This document shows, one piece after another, positions 33,625-42,765 of a stretch of DNA of 64,000 nt. A model generated the notes under the pieces. That model did no database searches, was not told where the DNA came from, and saw only the letters and a program-made list of their open reading frames with translations. Within the stretch, counting starts at the first letter, position 1. Every line of letters starts with the position of its first letter. This DNA comes from an uncultured Roseiflexaceae bacterium (GTDB lineage Bacteria > Chloroflexota > Chloroflexia > Chloroflexales > Roseiflexaceae): the NCBI GenBank assembly GCA_937988885.1, contig CALKHR010000018.1, positions 10,296-74,295 of the forward strand, given 5' to 3'. Made by a program: the position numbers and the translations under genes.

Positions 33625-35595
33625 ATGCCCAGACGGTATAGCCAAAATCGTATACGAATACGTCACTTCTCGCCTTGGCGATTGTTTCGTGCGAGCGTTT
33701 ATGACCTGTTCCGCTTGCTCGGCGAATCGTCGGTCGAACTCACTGGCTTTATTGTTTTGGTGTTCTGCGGCTTTCTGTACCTACACGAATACTCTCCCGA
33801 GCATTTGAGCACGAGCGAGGCGCTCTACGAAACGCTGAAGTTGTTGGCTCTGGAGAGCGATCTGCCGTTGCCCTCCGACCCCGTTGGCATCCTGCTGTTC
33901 TTTCTATTGCCTTTGATGGGCCTCGCGCTCATCTTTCAAGGTGTGCTCAACTTTGGCCGCTTGCTGCTCGATAAGGGCGGTCGGTTGGAGGCGTGGCAAC
34001 TCGCGCTTGCGACCACCTACCGTGATCATGTGATCCTCTGTGGCTTGGGCCACGTGAATATGGGTGTTCTGACGCAGTTGCTCGACGATGGCTACGAAGT
34101 GGTGGTGGTGGAGCGTGATTGGGATAGCGAATTCGTCAAGCGGGCGTTGGCGCTGAAGGTGCCGGTGGTGCTCGGCGACGCGCGCGACCCCGCTGTGCTG
34201 CGCCAAGCCGGAATCCAGCGTGCTACTGCGGTGGTGGCGGGTGTGAATGGCGACATGATCAACATCGAGATCGCGCTAGCCGCACGGGCCACCCGCCCGA
34301 ACATCCGCGTGATCGTGCGCGTGTTCGACGATGAGCTCGATCGCAATCTCGAACGTAACTTCGGCGTCAACACGGTGTTCAGCGCCTCGGCTCTGGCCGC
34401 GCCCACCTTCGCCGCCGCAGCAGTCGCCCAAACCATCGACTACGTGATCCCGCTGGATGACACGCTGCTCGGCATTGATCGGTTTGTGATCGAGGCGAAT
34501 GGACAACTCGGCACCTCCATCGCGCAGATCGAGGAGCGTTGCCAGGTGCGGGTGTTGCATCACCAAGTCGCCTCGAATCAGTGGCTGGCGCGCCCTCCAC
34601 GAGGGACGCTGAACTACGGCGATCAACTGACCGTGATCGGCACGCTCGAAGCGCTTGAGCGGATGCGCGTGCTTAATTTGCCCACGACCATTTCAGATAC
34701 GGATCATGCCTCAGCGCCGCAGCATCCCACGGCGCAGTTCGATACGGTGATCGTTTGTGGTCTTGGTAAAATTGGCTATCGCGTGGTGCGCCAACTCTAT
34801 TATTTGCGCCCGCAGCCTCGTATTGTGGTGGTGCGCCTCAACGATGAGACGAACGATTTCTACCGACATATCAGCGAACTCGAAGGCGTGAAGATGGTGA
34901 TCGGCGATGCGCGCGACCCCGAAGTGCTGCTGAAGGCTGGCCTCGAGACCGCGTACTCTGTGGCGGCGGTCACCTCCAACGATGCGCTCAACCTGCAGAT
35001 CGGTTTGGTGGCGCAACGCCTGCGCCCCGACATCAATATGGTCGTGCGGGTGTTTAGCGATGTGTTGGCCGAGCGCTTCGAGGATCTGTTTGGAATCCGC
35101 ACCACCTACAGCACATCGAGCTTGGCTAGCCCAACCTTGGCCGCCGCCGCTGTGCTCGGCGATGTGCCGATCGCGTTCACTGTCAATCGGCATATGTATG
35201 CCACCGAGCAGATCTTGCTGCATCCCGAGAGCCGCCTGAAGGGCCATACTATCGATGAGGTGCGCCGCCAGCATGGCTTGCTGGTCGTCGGTCTGCGCCG
35301 CTCGTTGACTGGCGTGGCCCATATCGATTGGGAGAACTACGAGCCAGAGCAGGCAGTGCACGTGTTGCCCGACCCAGGAGGGCTCAAAACCGCACCTCAC
35401 GAGAGTCACCCAGCCCTTGGCACGTCTGAAGATGTCCAAGTGGCGACGCTCGAAGATCAACGTTCTGAGGACGTATCGGCATCTGGCTTCACCATCCTGC
35501 CGTCGCTGAACACTGTGCTCGCGGCTGGTGATGAACTGATCGTGTTGGCGTCGCTCGAAGAGTTGCGGCGCTTGCGAGCAGCGAAACGTGGATAA
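33625..35595 (+). CDS. Two-TM protein with two RCK (TrkA-N/TrkA-C) modules
   Basis: A 656-residue protein. TM1 (about 38-55) and TM2 (about 86-108) are followed by two RCK modules. The first begins VILCGLGHVNMGV (about 136) and ends with a TrkA-C-like region near 350; the second begins VIVCGLGKIGYRV (about 373) and runs to the C-terminus, with an acidic insertion near 560-610. RCK modules bind nucleotides or ions and gate K+ channels. The segment between the two TMs has no TxGYG-type selectivity filter, so this may be a non-channel regulator or a CASTOR/POLLUX-like channel with another pore. AGGAG precedes the ATG by 4 nt. Confidence 0.82.
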   Translation: MPRRYSQNRIRIRHFSPWRLFRASVYDLFRLLGESSVELTGFIVLVFCGFLYLHEYSPEHLSTSEALYETLKLLALESDLPLPSDPVGILLFFLLPLMGLALIFQGVLNFGRLLLDKGGRLEAWQLALATTYRDHVILCGLGHVNMGVLTQLLDDGYEVVVVERDWDSEFVKRALALKVPVVLGDARDPAVLRQAGIQRATAVVAGVNGDMINIEIALAARATRPNIRVIVRVFDDELDRNLERNFGVNTVFSASALAAPTFAAAAVAQTIDYVIPLDDTLLGIDRFVIEANGQLGTSIAQIEERCQVRVLHHQVASNQWLARPPRGTLNYGDQLTVIGTLEALERMRVLNLPTTISDTDHASAPQHPTAQFDTVIVCGLGKIGYRVVRQLYYLRPQPRIVVVRLNDETNDFYRHISELEGVKMVIGDARDPEVLLKAGLETAYSVAAVTSNDALNLQIGLVAQRLRPDINMVVRVFSDVLAERFEDLFGIRTTYSTSSLASPTLAAAAVLGDVPIAFTVNRHMYATEQILLHPESRLKGHTIDEVRRQHGLLVVGLRRSLTGVAHIDWENYEPEQAVHVLPDPGGLKTAPHESHPALGTSEDVQVATLEDQRSEDVSASGFTILPSLNTVLAAGDELIVLASLEELRRLRAAKRG

Positions 35596-35725
35596 ATCCT
35601 CATTCCGCTTTGCAATGAAGAAGGAGATGTGTGTGTTGTGGTAATAGCCTGGTAACGCCGTTCATCTACAGTATCTATTATAGTGCGTAGTAATCTTTTG
35701 TGTCAGGCTGTGAGGGAATGACCAA

Positions 35726-36448
35726 ATGATGGATCAGCCACTCTTTTGTGAAGCCCAACAGGCTGCGCGCCGTGGTGATCGCGCAGCAGCCTACCGCCTG
35801 TTTCGTCGCACTCTCCTCGAAGACCCAACCAACGTCTCAGCATGGCTAGAGATGAGTGAACTTGTTGATGATCTTGCTCGGAAGATCGATTGTTTGGAGC
35901 GTGCTTTAACGCTTGATCCCTCCAACCAGCGCACGCGCGAAACTCTTGAGCAATTGCGAAGCATGCAGTGTATGTTGGTCACCCCTCCGATCGCAGCGTC
36001 AAGCGAGCGCTCTGTTCCTCCCCGCAAGTTGGGTGCGCATCTTGTTGCGCAAGGCGCAATCACCGCCGATCAACTTGAGGAAGCCCTCTGGGAACAGCAC
36101 CAGCGGCGGCGGCGCGGCGAAGTTGTTCAAATCGGCACCATCCTGCTGCAGCGTGGCTGGATCAAGCCGCGAACACTAGCCCAAGCGCTGGTTGCCCAAC
36201 AACAAGAGCAGCTCACGACCCCCTATCACCGCCCTCCGCGTCTGCTCGGCGAATATCTGGTGCTCAACGGGTTGATCACTACGCAACAGCTTCGGGCTGC
36301 GCTTGAAACGCAGGCTCGCCTCCGCCTCAAGGGGCGACAAGTGCCGCTTGGTCTGCTGCTTGTGCGGAAGCGCGCCCTCTCGATCGAGGCGCTTCAGCAA
36401 ACGCTGATGCTGCAAGAGAGCGACCAGATCACGCATTTGGTTGGGTAG
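35726..36448 (+). CDS. TPR protein with MshEN/GspE_N-like repeats
   Basis: A 240-residue soluble protein. Residues 5-80 form two TPR-like helical pairs (AARRGDRAAAYRLFRRTLLEDP, KIDCLERALTLDPSN). From about 100 onward there are three copies of a motif like the N-terminal GspE/MshE fold: LGAHLVAQGAITADQLEEAL, IGTILLQRGWIKPRTLAQAL and LGEYLVLNGLITTQQLRAAL, with a fourth partial PLGLLLVRKRALSIEALQQTL. MshEN domains can bind cyclic di-GMP and occur on type II secretion and pilus ATPases. Here the repeats stand alone without an ATPase, so the protein could be an adaptor for such a machine. A terminator follows. Confidence 0.7.
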   Translation: MMDQPLFCEAQQAARRGDRAAAYRLFRRTLLEDPTNVSAWLEMSELVDDLARKIDCLERALTLDPSNQRTRETLEQLRSMQCMLVTPPIAASSERSVPPRKLGAHLVAQGAITADQLEEALWEQHQRRRRGEVVQIGTILLQRGWIKPRTLAQALVAQQQEQLTTPYHRPPRLLGEYLVLNGLITTQQLRAALETQARLRLKGRQVPLGLLLVRKRALSIEALQQTLMLQESDQITHLVG

Positions 36449-36520
36449 TGGCTGTTTGTATGTGAGGTTTGGTCGGTTATCGCCCGATCGTCGTTTCACC
36501 ACGATAACACGTTTTCCAAG

Positions 36521-36570
36521 AAAAGAGGCATCGATCATCTGGTAGCTGTAGAAGATCGATGCCTCTTTTT
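36521..36570. terminator. Bidirectional terminator between convergent genes
   Basis: 36521-36536 (AAAAGAGGCATCGATC) and 36554-36569 form a perfect 16 bp stem including A and T tails, with a 17 nt loop. It serves both the TPR gene (plus) and the FGGY kinase gene (minus). Confidence 0.85.
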
Positions 36571-36622
36571 GCTGTATCCAATCCGTTTTATCCTGCCGCA
36601 TTTCAAACGAAATAGCCAGGCG

Positions 36623-38125
36623 TTACCCCGCCTGGCGGGCGATCAGCAGGTTGTAGAGGTGTTTCTGCTGTTCGATCGCCTCGCGGTAGCGCTCGCGTAG
36701 CGCGGGACGCGGCTCGTACTGCGCGCCATCGGCGGCGGGCGCATCGGCCAGCGAACGCAGCGCACCCACCGAACGCAGCGCCAACAACGCCACCCCGCGA
36801 CTGGTCGCTTCGGTCTCGGCGGAGGCGACCACGGGCCGCCCCAGCGCGTCGGCGATCATCTGCATCCACGTGGGCGAACTGAGCAGCGCGCCGCCGCTCG
36901 CGATCAGCCGATGGCCGCAGTTGGGATCGCCACACATCAACTCCTCGATCTGCGCGAACCGATACGTCACCGCCTCCAAACTCGCCTGCATCACCTGGAT
37001 GGGCGTGGTGGCCAAGGTCAGGCCACTGATCGTCGCTTTGGCGTTGCCCGCCCAGCCCGGACTGCGCTCGCCCGCCAGCAACGGCAGAATCGTCAGGCCG
37101 TGCGCGGCTGGCGGCAGACTGGCCAACTCCCGCTCGATCGTCGCGGCATCGCCCAGGCGGAAGGTGTCGCGCAGCCAGGCGTAAACGTTGCCGCCCTCGG
37201 TGGTGGCGCCACCCAGCAACGCCAAATGCCGATCGACGCGGTAGCACCACAACCCGAACGGCACGCTCTCGACGGTGGGTTGCGCCACGCGTATCGCGCC
37301 CGTGGTGCCCACCGTCAGCGCCATACGCTCGTGCCCGATGCAGCCGCTGCCGATGTTGGCCGCCGCGCCATCGCCGATCGCCGGGAACCAGGGCACGCTC
37401 GATAGCTTGGGCCAGCGCTCGCGGTAGGGCGAACGCAACCCCTGAATCGGCGCATCGAGATCGACAAGTTCGCCGAGCCGCTCCGGCGTCTCGCCCAGGT
37501 ATTCCAGCAGTGGCGCGTCCCAGGTGAGCGTGCGCCGATCCAACAGGCCCGTCCAAGCCGCCGCAGAGTAACTGACCCGCCCTTGGCCGAACAACTGCAA
37601 CTCGAGATATTCACCAAGCGTGATCCAACGGGCCGCCGAGCGCCAGATCGTCGGCTCGTGCTGGCGGAACCAGGCCAAGCGAGGCGCCCAATAACTGGCC
37701 CGCAACATACAGCCAGTGCGCTCCTGCGCGACACGCTCATCGAGCTCGCGGCGCAGTTGTTCGGATTGCGCGCTCGCCCGCGTGTCGGCGTAGGTGATGA
37801 TCGGCGTGATCGGCTGATGTTCGGCATCGATAGCCAGAAAACTCGTGACGAGCGTATCGAGCGCGACCGCCCCGATCGCATCGACGAGCGGCCCCGCTTG
37901 AGCGAGCGCAGCATCAATGCAGCGCACCACCCGTTCGAGCATTGCGGTGGGATCGATCTCCGAGATACCATCCTCGGTGCTGCGCACGCTGTAGCCCTCT
38001 TGCGCAGCCACGCCTTCGACTGTGCGTGCCAGAGCGTCGAATAGGAGCGCCCGTACCGATGATGTGCCAACATCGATCGTTAGCACCAAGGGCGCCGTGG
38101 CCTGAGAAGGTGCAATCGCTGTCAT
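36623..38125 (-). CDS. FGGY-family carbohydrate kinase (gluconokinase/xylulokinase-like)
   Basis: A 500-residue kinase with the first phosphate motif TIDVGTSSVRALLFD (about 16-30), the catalytic/ADP-binding region AIGDGAAANIGSGC (about 245-260), GTTGAIRV, and the second phosphate motif IASGGALLSSPTW. The family phosphorylates sugars or polyols such as gluconate, xylulose or glycerol; the specificity is not readable, although MALTVGTTGAIR resembles gluconokinase branches. It is not a KDG kinase (PfkB family), so it does not complete the uronate pathway in this window. AGGAAG selects the ATG at 38125. It stands alone, divergent from the SpoIIE phosphatase gene. Confidence 0.88.
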   Translation of the reverse strand: MTAIAPSQATAPLVLTIDVGTSSVRALLFDALARTVEGVAAQEGYSVRSTEDGISEIDPTAMLERVVRCIDAALAQAGPLVDAIGAVALDTLVTSFLAIDAEHQPITPIITYADTRASAQSEQLRRELDERVAQERTGCMLRASYWAPRLAWFRQHEPTIWRSAARWITLGEYLELQLFGQGRVSYSAAAWTGLLDRRTLTWDAPLLEYLGETPERLGELVDLDAPIQGLRSPYRERWPKLSSVPWFPAIGDGAAANIGSGCIGHERMALTVGTTGAIRVAQPTVESVPFGLWCYRVDRHLALLGGATTEGGNVYAWLRDTFRLGDAATIERELASLPPAAHGLTILPLLAGERSPGWAGNAKATISGLTLATTPIQVMQASLEAVTYRFAQIEELMCGDPNCGHRLIASGGALLSSPTWMQMIADALGRPVVASAETEATSRGVALLALRSVGALRSLADAPAADGAQYEPRPALRERYREAIEQQKHLYNLLIARQAG

Positions 38126-38182
38126 ACGGCTTCCTATGCATGCATTGATGAGGAGATGCGGCGTCGTGAGTGGATTTACGCA

Positions 38183-38192
38183 AGTATAGCAT
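38183..38192 (-). promoter_or_regulatory. Extended -10 of the FGGY kinase gene
   Basis: Minus strand TGCTATACT, an extended -10, about 58 nt before the kinase ATG. No clear -35 box is visible. Confidence 0.4.
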
Positions 38193-38221
38193 ATTTGCTT
38201 ATCGCGCATTCGGCGTTCCGG

Positions 38222-38230
38222 TGCTATAAT
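38222..38230 (+). promoter_or_regulatory. Extended -10 of the SpoIIE phosphatase gene
   Basis: TGCTATAAT with a perfect hexamer at 38225-38230; the -35 region is poor, as expected for extended -10 promoters. It is divergent from, and 30 bp away from, the kinase -10. Confidence 0.55.
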
Positions 38231-38294
38231 CATCTCGTGGCAACAATCAGTGAGACTATCGCGCACGAACGAGTTGTTGCCATCAGAGGGTCGT

Positions 38295-41200
38295 ATGTCA
38301 TTGAGGGACCAGAGCCACACGAAGATACCGTCGCAGTCTTCGTTGGACTCACAAGCGCTTCAGAGCGAGCTCGAACGCAATCGGCAAGTCCTTGATGTGT
38401 TGCATAACATCACCGTCGCCTGCCATGGAATTACCTCATTTAAGGCGATCTTTGAGGTGATCTGCCGAGAGCTGCGAAACATTTTTCATTTCGATTCTTG
38501 CTATATTTCACTGTTCGACAATCAGCAACCTGATCGCTTCCTCGCCTCGTTGATGATCGATGGGGACGAGATGGAGTATCAGGAGAATATGGGTATCGGC
38601 GAACTGACCAGCCTTATCCTTCGGGATCGCCGGCCTCTGCTCTTTTACGACCTGCTGGAGGAGCGTAAAACCCTCGCTCGTCAGCCGGAGCCGTTTGGTG
38701 CTGCTCACAAACGCTCGCGCTCGTGGTTGGGTGTCCCTCTGCTGATCGGCCAAGCTGCCGTCGGCGTGATTTCGATCCAGAGCTACGAGGTTGGTCGTTA
38801 TACCGAGCACGATTGCGAACAGCTGATGCGGATCGGCAATGTCGTGGCCGTGGCGATTGAGAACGCCTACCTCGATCAGAACCAGCAGACGCTCAGCCTG
38901 GCCCTCTCCGAACAAGTGGCGGCGCGCACCGTGGAGCTTGCCACGATCAATGCGATCGCGGGCGAGTTGGTGCTGCAACACCCGCTGCCTGTGCTGCTGA
39001 CCCGCGCGCTCGATTGGATCGTGCCTCTATTCAACCTCGAAGCCGCTTCGGTGCGCCGAGTCGACCCCCGCCGAAACGAACTGGTGCTGGAGGCGCATCG
39101 CGGCGTCAACGACCATTACCTCCACGCTCTCAAGCGCCTGCCGATCGAAGGTGAGGTGCTGGAGCACGTGATCTACGAGAAGCAACCGTATTTTGTGCCG
39201 CCAATATCCTCTGATGGTTCCGATGGTGAGCACTCATCGGCTGCGCTCCTGGTACTGCCGTTGCAGACGGGCGGGCGCGTGCTGGGCACGCTTGGCTTGT
39301 CGGGCAATGTGGTGATGGAGTTCGAACAGGCGCAGCTTGATCTCGCCCAGGCGGTCGGCAACCAATTGGCGATCGCGATCGAAAACGCGCGCCTGTTTGG
39401 GGAGCAAGAGCGCCAGATCGGTGAACTTCGCGCACTCGGTGATATTGGCCGTGCTGCTGGCACCACCTACGATCTGCCGACCCTGCTGCGCCAAGTGCAC
39501 GATGCGCTGGTGCCCCTGATGCGCCCCGATGCGTTCGCCATCACCGTATACGACCCCGAACGCCAGATCATCACCGATGGCATCTCGCTCGATGAGGGCA
39601 AAGAGTACGACTATTGGCGCAATCAGCCGCCACCCGCCGATTCGCTGACTGCTTGGGTGTTGCGGCACTGCCAGCCGCTGCATTTCGATGAACTCGATAA
39701 GCAGATCCACGCCTACCCAGAGCTCGGCCAGAACCTGATCGGGGCGGGCAAACACGCCGTCTCGTGGCTGGGTGTGCCCCTGCTGAATCGCGAGGGTGTG
39801 GCGATCGGCACGATCGCGGTGCAGAGCTATCGGGTCGCAGCCTTCGATGCCCGCGATGCCGCGTTTCTCACCACGGTGGCGCGCCAAGTCGCCCTTCACG
39901 TGCAAAACGTGGTGCTGCTGACGCAGCGCGAGCGCCAAGTGCGCGAACTCGATGCGATTGGCCGAATCGGCGCGCTGATCAGCGCCTCGTTTGATCTGGA
40001 TGAGATGATCAACGTGGTGTATTACACCTTGCAGGAGGTCACGAACGCATCGGTATTTAGCTTGCTGATCAGCGAGCCAGAGAGCCACGTGATTACGCAT
40101 GCCAAGTTTGTCGAACTGGGCGAGCCGATCTCGCTGCCTTGGGTGGACCAACCCCCCGCGAAGGGCAGCATGACCGACTGGATCCTCAACCACGGCGAAC
40201 CGTTGCTGTTCTACGATCTGTCAGTCGAGCGGGACAACTTCGAGAAATTGGGTTTGCTGCCGGTGCCGCTCGGCCCCGACAACCCCGTGCGCTCGTGGGC
40301 AGGTGTGCCGCTGCTCGCGCAGGACGGCCAGACGATCGGCATGCTGTCGGTGCAGCATTACGAGCCGAATATGTACGATCAGCAGACGCTGGAGTTCCTC
40401 GCGCAGGTCGCGAGCCACGTGAGCCTTGGTGTGCAGAAGGTGCGCCTGTTCGGTGAGCGTGAGCGCCAACTGATCGAGAATGCGCGTCTGTTCGCCGCTG
40501 CGCAGGATCACGCGGCGATGGCCGAGCGCCAAGCCCAACGGATGGCGTTGGTGAACCGCATCTCGCTGCTGCTCAGCAGTCGGCTCGATCTGCAGGAAGT
40601 GCTCGATCTCGCGGCCAAGGAACTCGTGGGGCTCTTCTGGGCTGATCATACGGGCATTATGCTCTTCGAGGAGGAGCGCGACCAATGCACGGTTGTGGCC
40701 GAGTTCCCCAAGAAGGGCACCTTGGGTGTGAGCGTCCCACTGACTTCGACCCCCCTGATCGCCAAGTTGTTCGAAAACCGACGGCCATTGGTGATCAATT
40801 CGGTGGAAACCGATCCGGTCGTCGAGTCGCTACGGCAGACACTCCTCGATTTCGGTATCACTTCGCTGATGGTGGTGCCTCTGATCAGTCGCGGCAAAGT
40901 GATCGGTTCGATCGGCTTGGATAGCTATAATCAGCCGTGGATACTTGGCGGCGAGGAGGAGGATCTCTTCCTCACCATTGCCTCGGCGATCGCGTCGGCT
41001 GTGGAGAACGCCCGACTGTTCGCCGCCGAGCAGGCCGCCCATCGCACCGCCGAGACGCTGCGGCAGGTGGCGCGCGTGCTCAGTTCATCGTTTGATACGC
41101 GCGAGGTGTTGCAACTCATTTTGCGTGAACTGCGCAATATGATCGCTTACGATACCGCCTCGATCATGCTGCTCGAGCGCGATACGCTGCGCTTTGCTGC

Positions 41201-42284
41201 CCATAGCGGCTTCCCGCCCGAGATCGATCTGCTCGAATTTCCCTATTCGATTAACGAGGGCAGCGCAGCGTGGATGGTCGTGCAGCGGCGCGAGCCGATC
41301 ATCATTCCTGATACGCTCCAATCGACGGTGTGGCACGAGGTGCCTAAACACTACAATATCCGTTCGTGGTTGGGCGTGCCGATGGTGGTGAAGGGTCGGC
41401 TGTTGGGCGTGCTGAATATCGATTCGCGGCAACCGAACGGCTTCACCGAGCGCGATGCGGAGGCCGCGCAGGCGTTCGCCGATCAGGCTGCCGTGGCCCT
41501 TGAGAACGCCCGCCTCTACGAGGAATCGGTGACGCATGTGGAGCAGGAGTTGGAGATCGCTCGGCGCATCCAGAGCAACCTGTTCCCCCGCTCGTTGCCG
41601 CAGATCGAGGGCTTGGAGTTGGCGGCGATCTGCCAGCCCGCTCGCGAGACGGGTGGCGATTTCTTCGATTTTGTGGTGCTTGAGCATCAGCCGTCTAATC
41701 ACACGCGGAATCTCGCTGTGATTGTGGGCGATGCTTCGGGCAAGAGCATCACCGGGGCGATGTTGATGGCGATCGCTCGTTCGATCGTGCGCTCGGAGGC
41801 GCGCAACCATCAATTGCCCGAAGCGGTGATGCACGCCTCGAACCGCTGGATCGTCGATGATGTGCCCCAGCGCTCGTTTGTGGCGCTCTCCTACGCGACG
41901 CTCGATGTGCAGAAACGGCGGCTCGCGCTGGCGAACGGCGGTCAACTCGCCCCGCTGCGTCGGCGCCCGAATGGCTTGGTCGAGTATCTCGAAGTGGGCG
42001 GCCCAAAACTTCCGTTGGGTATCCTCCCCAATGTCGCCTACGAGGCTGCCGAGTTCGACCTTGAACCTGGCGATCTGCTGATCTTCTACACCGATGGGAT
42101 TGTCGAGGCTCATAACGATGCTCGCGAACTGTTTGGCTTCGAGCGCCTAGAAGCACTTGTGCAGCAGTACGGCGTTTTACCTCCCCTTCAACTGATTGAT
42201 ACCATTCTGCATCACATTAGCGCCTTTATTGGCGATATTCCGCCCCACGACGATATGACGTTAGTGGCACTTCGCGTGGTATAA
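38295..42284 (+). CDS. Six-GAF SpoIIE/RsbU-type PP2C phosphatase
   Basis: A 1329-residue soluble protein with six GAF domains in tandem, each ending in a helix like VAIENARLF. They begin at NITVACHGI, TINAIAGEL, ALGDIGRAAG, AIGRIGALIS, ALVNRISLLLSS and LRQVARVLSSS. The C-terminal 240 residues are a SpoIIE phosphatase: ARRIQSNLFPRSLP, ARETGGDFFDF, VGDASGKSITGAMLM, FYTDGIVEAHN and HDDMTLVAL, with the metal-binding Asp residues present. Such proteins dephosphorylate anti-anti-sigma factors or related STAS proteins in response to small ligands bound by GAF. AGAGGG lies before the ATG at 38295; a GTG at 38250 has no ribosome site. A terminator follows at 42452. No STAS or anti-sigma gene is in the window. 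Confidence 0.92.
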   Translation: MSLRDQSHTKIPSQSSLDSQALQSELERNRQVLDVLHNITVACHGITSFKAIFEVICRELRNIFHFDSCYISLFDNQQPDRFLASLMIDGDEMEYQENMGIGELTSLILRDRRPLLFYDLLEERKTLARQPEPFGAAHKRSRSWLGVPLLIGQAAVGVISIQSYEVGRYTEHDCEQLMRIGNVVAVAIENAYLDQNQQTLSLALSEQVAARTVELATINAIAGELVLQHPLPVLLTRALDWIVPLFNLEAASVRRVDPRRNELVLEAHRGVNDHYLHALKRLPIEGEVLEHVIYEKQPYFVPPISSDGSDGEHSSAALLVLPLQTGGRVLGTLGLSGNVVMEFEQAQLDLAQAVGNQLAIAIENARLFGEQERQIGELRALGDIGRAAGTTYDLPTLLRQVHDALVPLMRPDAFAITVYDPERQIITDGISLDEGKEYDYWRNQPPPADSLTAWVLRHCQPLHFDELDKQIHAYPELGQNLIGAGKHAVSWLGVPLLNREGVAIGTIAVQSYRVAAFDARDAAFLTTVARQVALHVQNVVLLTQRERQVRELDAIGRIGALISASFDLDEMINVVYYTLQEVTNASVFSLLISEPESHVITHAKFVELGEPISLPWVDQPPAKGSMTDWILNHGEPLLFYDLSVERDNFEKLGLLPVPLGPDNPVRSWAGVPLLAQDGQTIGMLSVQHYEPNMYDQQTLEFLAQVASHVSLGVQKVRLFGERERQLIENARLFAAAQDHAAMAERQAQRMALVNRISLLLSSRLDLQEVLDLAAKELVGLFWADHTGIMLFEEERDQCTVVAEFPKKGTLGVSVPLTSTPLIAKLFENRRPLVINSVETDPVVESLRQTLLDFGITSLMVVPLISRGKVIGSIGLDSYNQPWILGGEEEDLFLTIASAIASAVENARLFAAEQAAHRTAETLRQVARVLSSSFDTREVLQLILRELRNMIAYDTASIMLLERDTLRFAAHSGFPPEIDLLEFPYSINEGSAAWMVVQRREPIIIPDTLQSTVWHEVPKHYNIRSWLGVPMVVKGRLLGVLNIDSRQPNGFTERDAEAAQAFADQAAVALENARLYEESVTHVEQELEIARRIQSNLFPRSLPQIEGLELAAICQPARETGGDFFDFVVLEHQPSNHTRNLAVIVGDASGKSITGAMLMAIARSIVRSEARNHQLPEAVMHASNRWIVDDVPQRSFVALSYATLDVQKRRLALANGGQLAPLRRRPNGLVEYLEVGGPKLPLGILPNVAYEAAEFDLEPGDLLIFYTDGIVEAHNDARELFGFERLEALVQQYGVLPPLQLIDTILHHISAFIGDIPPHDDMTLVALRVV

Positions 42285-42451
42285 CACTGCGTTGTGTGCT
42301 CTATTGTGTTTCATCTGCTTGGTTTGTCCAATAATCAATGCACAAACTATCACATGTTGTTATACAATTCAGAACATTGATATGCTGACCAAGCCGTTCG
42401 GTATGTGAGAAATAGAGATACGTTGATCTCACAGTAGATCCTCTCTCCTGT

Positions 42452-42496
42452 AGTATCGATCTTCTCTTTTATTCAGAAGATCGATACTCTATTTTT
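42452..42496 (+). terminator. Terminator of the SpoIIE phosphatase gene
   Basis: AGTATCGATCTTCT (42452-42465) and AGAAGATCGATACT (42475-42488) form a perfect 14 bp stem with a 9 nt loop, followed by CTATTTTT. It lies 168 nt after the stop codon. Confidence 0.85.
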
Positions 42497-42698
42497 GGAA
42501 TACAATTTTGTCGATGCCCCAATTAATGGTGATTAGTCGGCTGTATTTTGTTGTTGGGGTATGTGTTTAACCAAAATTTGATAGACGTGTTCAGAGTAAA
42601 AATATATGATATACGCTCTATGATGTTTATTAAACGCAGGGTGTACTGCTTGTTTAGTGATTTTTGTTTTAATCTCTCAGTTTGGTGCTATCCTGGTG

Positions 42699-42704
42699 TA
42701 TAAT
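42699..42704 (+). promoter_or_regulatory. -10 box of the histidine kinase operon
   Basis: A perfect TATAAT; no good -35 box at 16-18 bp. Transcription would begin near 42711, so the mRNA would start immediately before the palindrome at 42717-42763. Confidence 0.45.
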
Positions 42705-42716
42705 ATCTATCTACTA

Positions 42717-42763
42717 ACAAGAAATATGATGGTAGCGCAATAATTGCGCACATCATCTTGTTC
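42717..42763 (+). promoter_or_regulatory. Structured leader / palindrome before the giant histidine kinase
   Basis: Nested inverted repeats share one centre: AACAAG with CTTGTT outside, ATGAT with a TCAT-containing segment in the middle, and GCGCAAT-A-ATTGCGC (42735-42749) inside. It lies between the -10 box and the TTG start at 42766. It could fold in the mRNA 5' end or be an operator. Confidence 0.5.
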
Positions 42764-42765
42764 AC

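Larger units (their letters stand above)
42285..42765. other. AT-rich intergenic region with terminator, promoter and structured leader
   Basis: No coding sequence is recognised. It contains the terminator of the upstream gene (42452-42496), a -10 box (42699-42704), and an imperfect palindrome at 42717-42763. The rest is markedly richer in A and T than the flanking genes. Confidence 0.6.
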
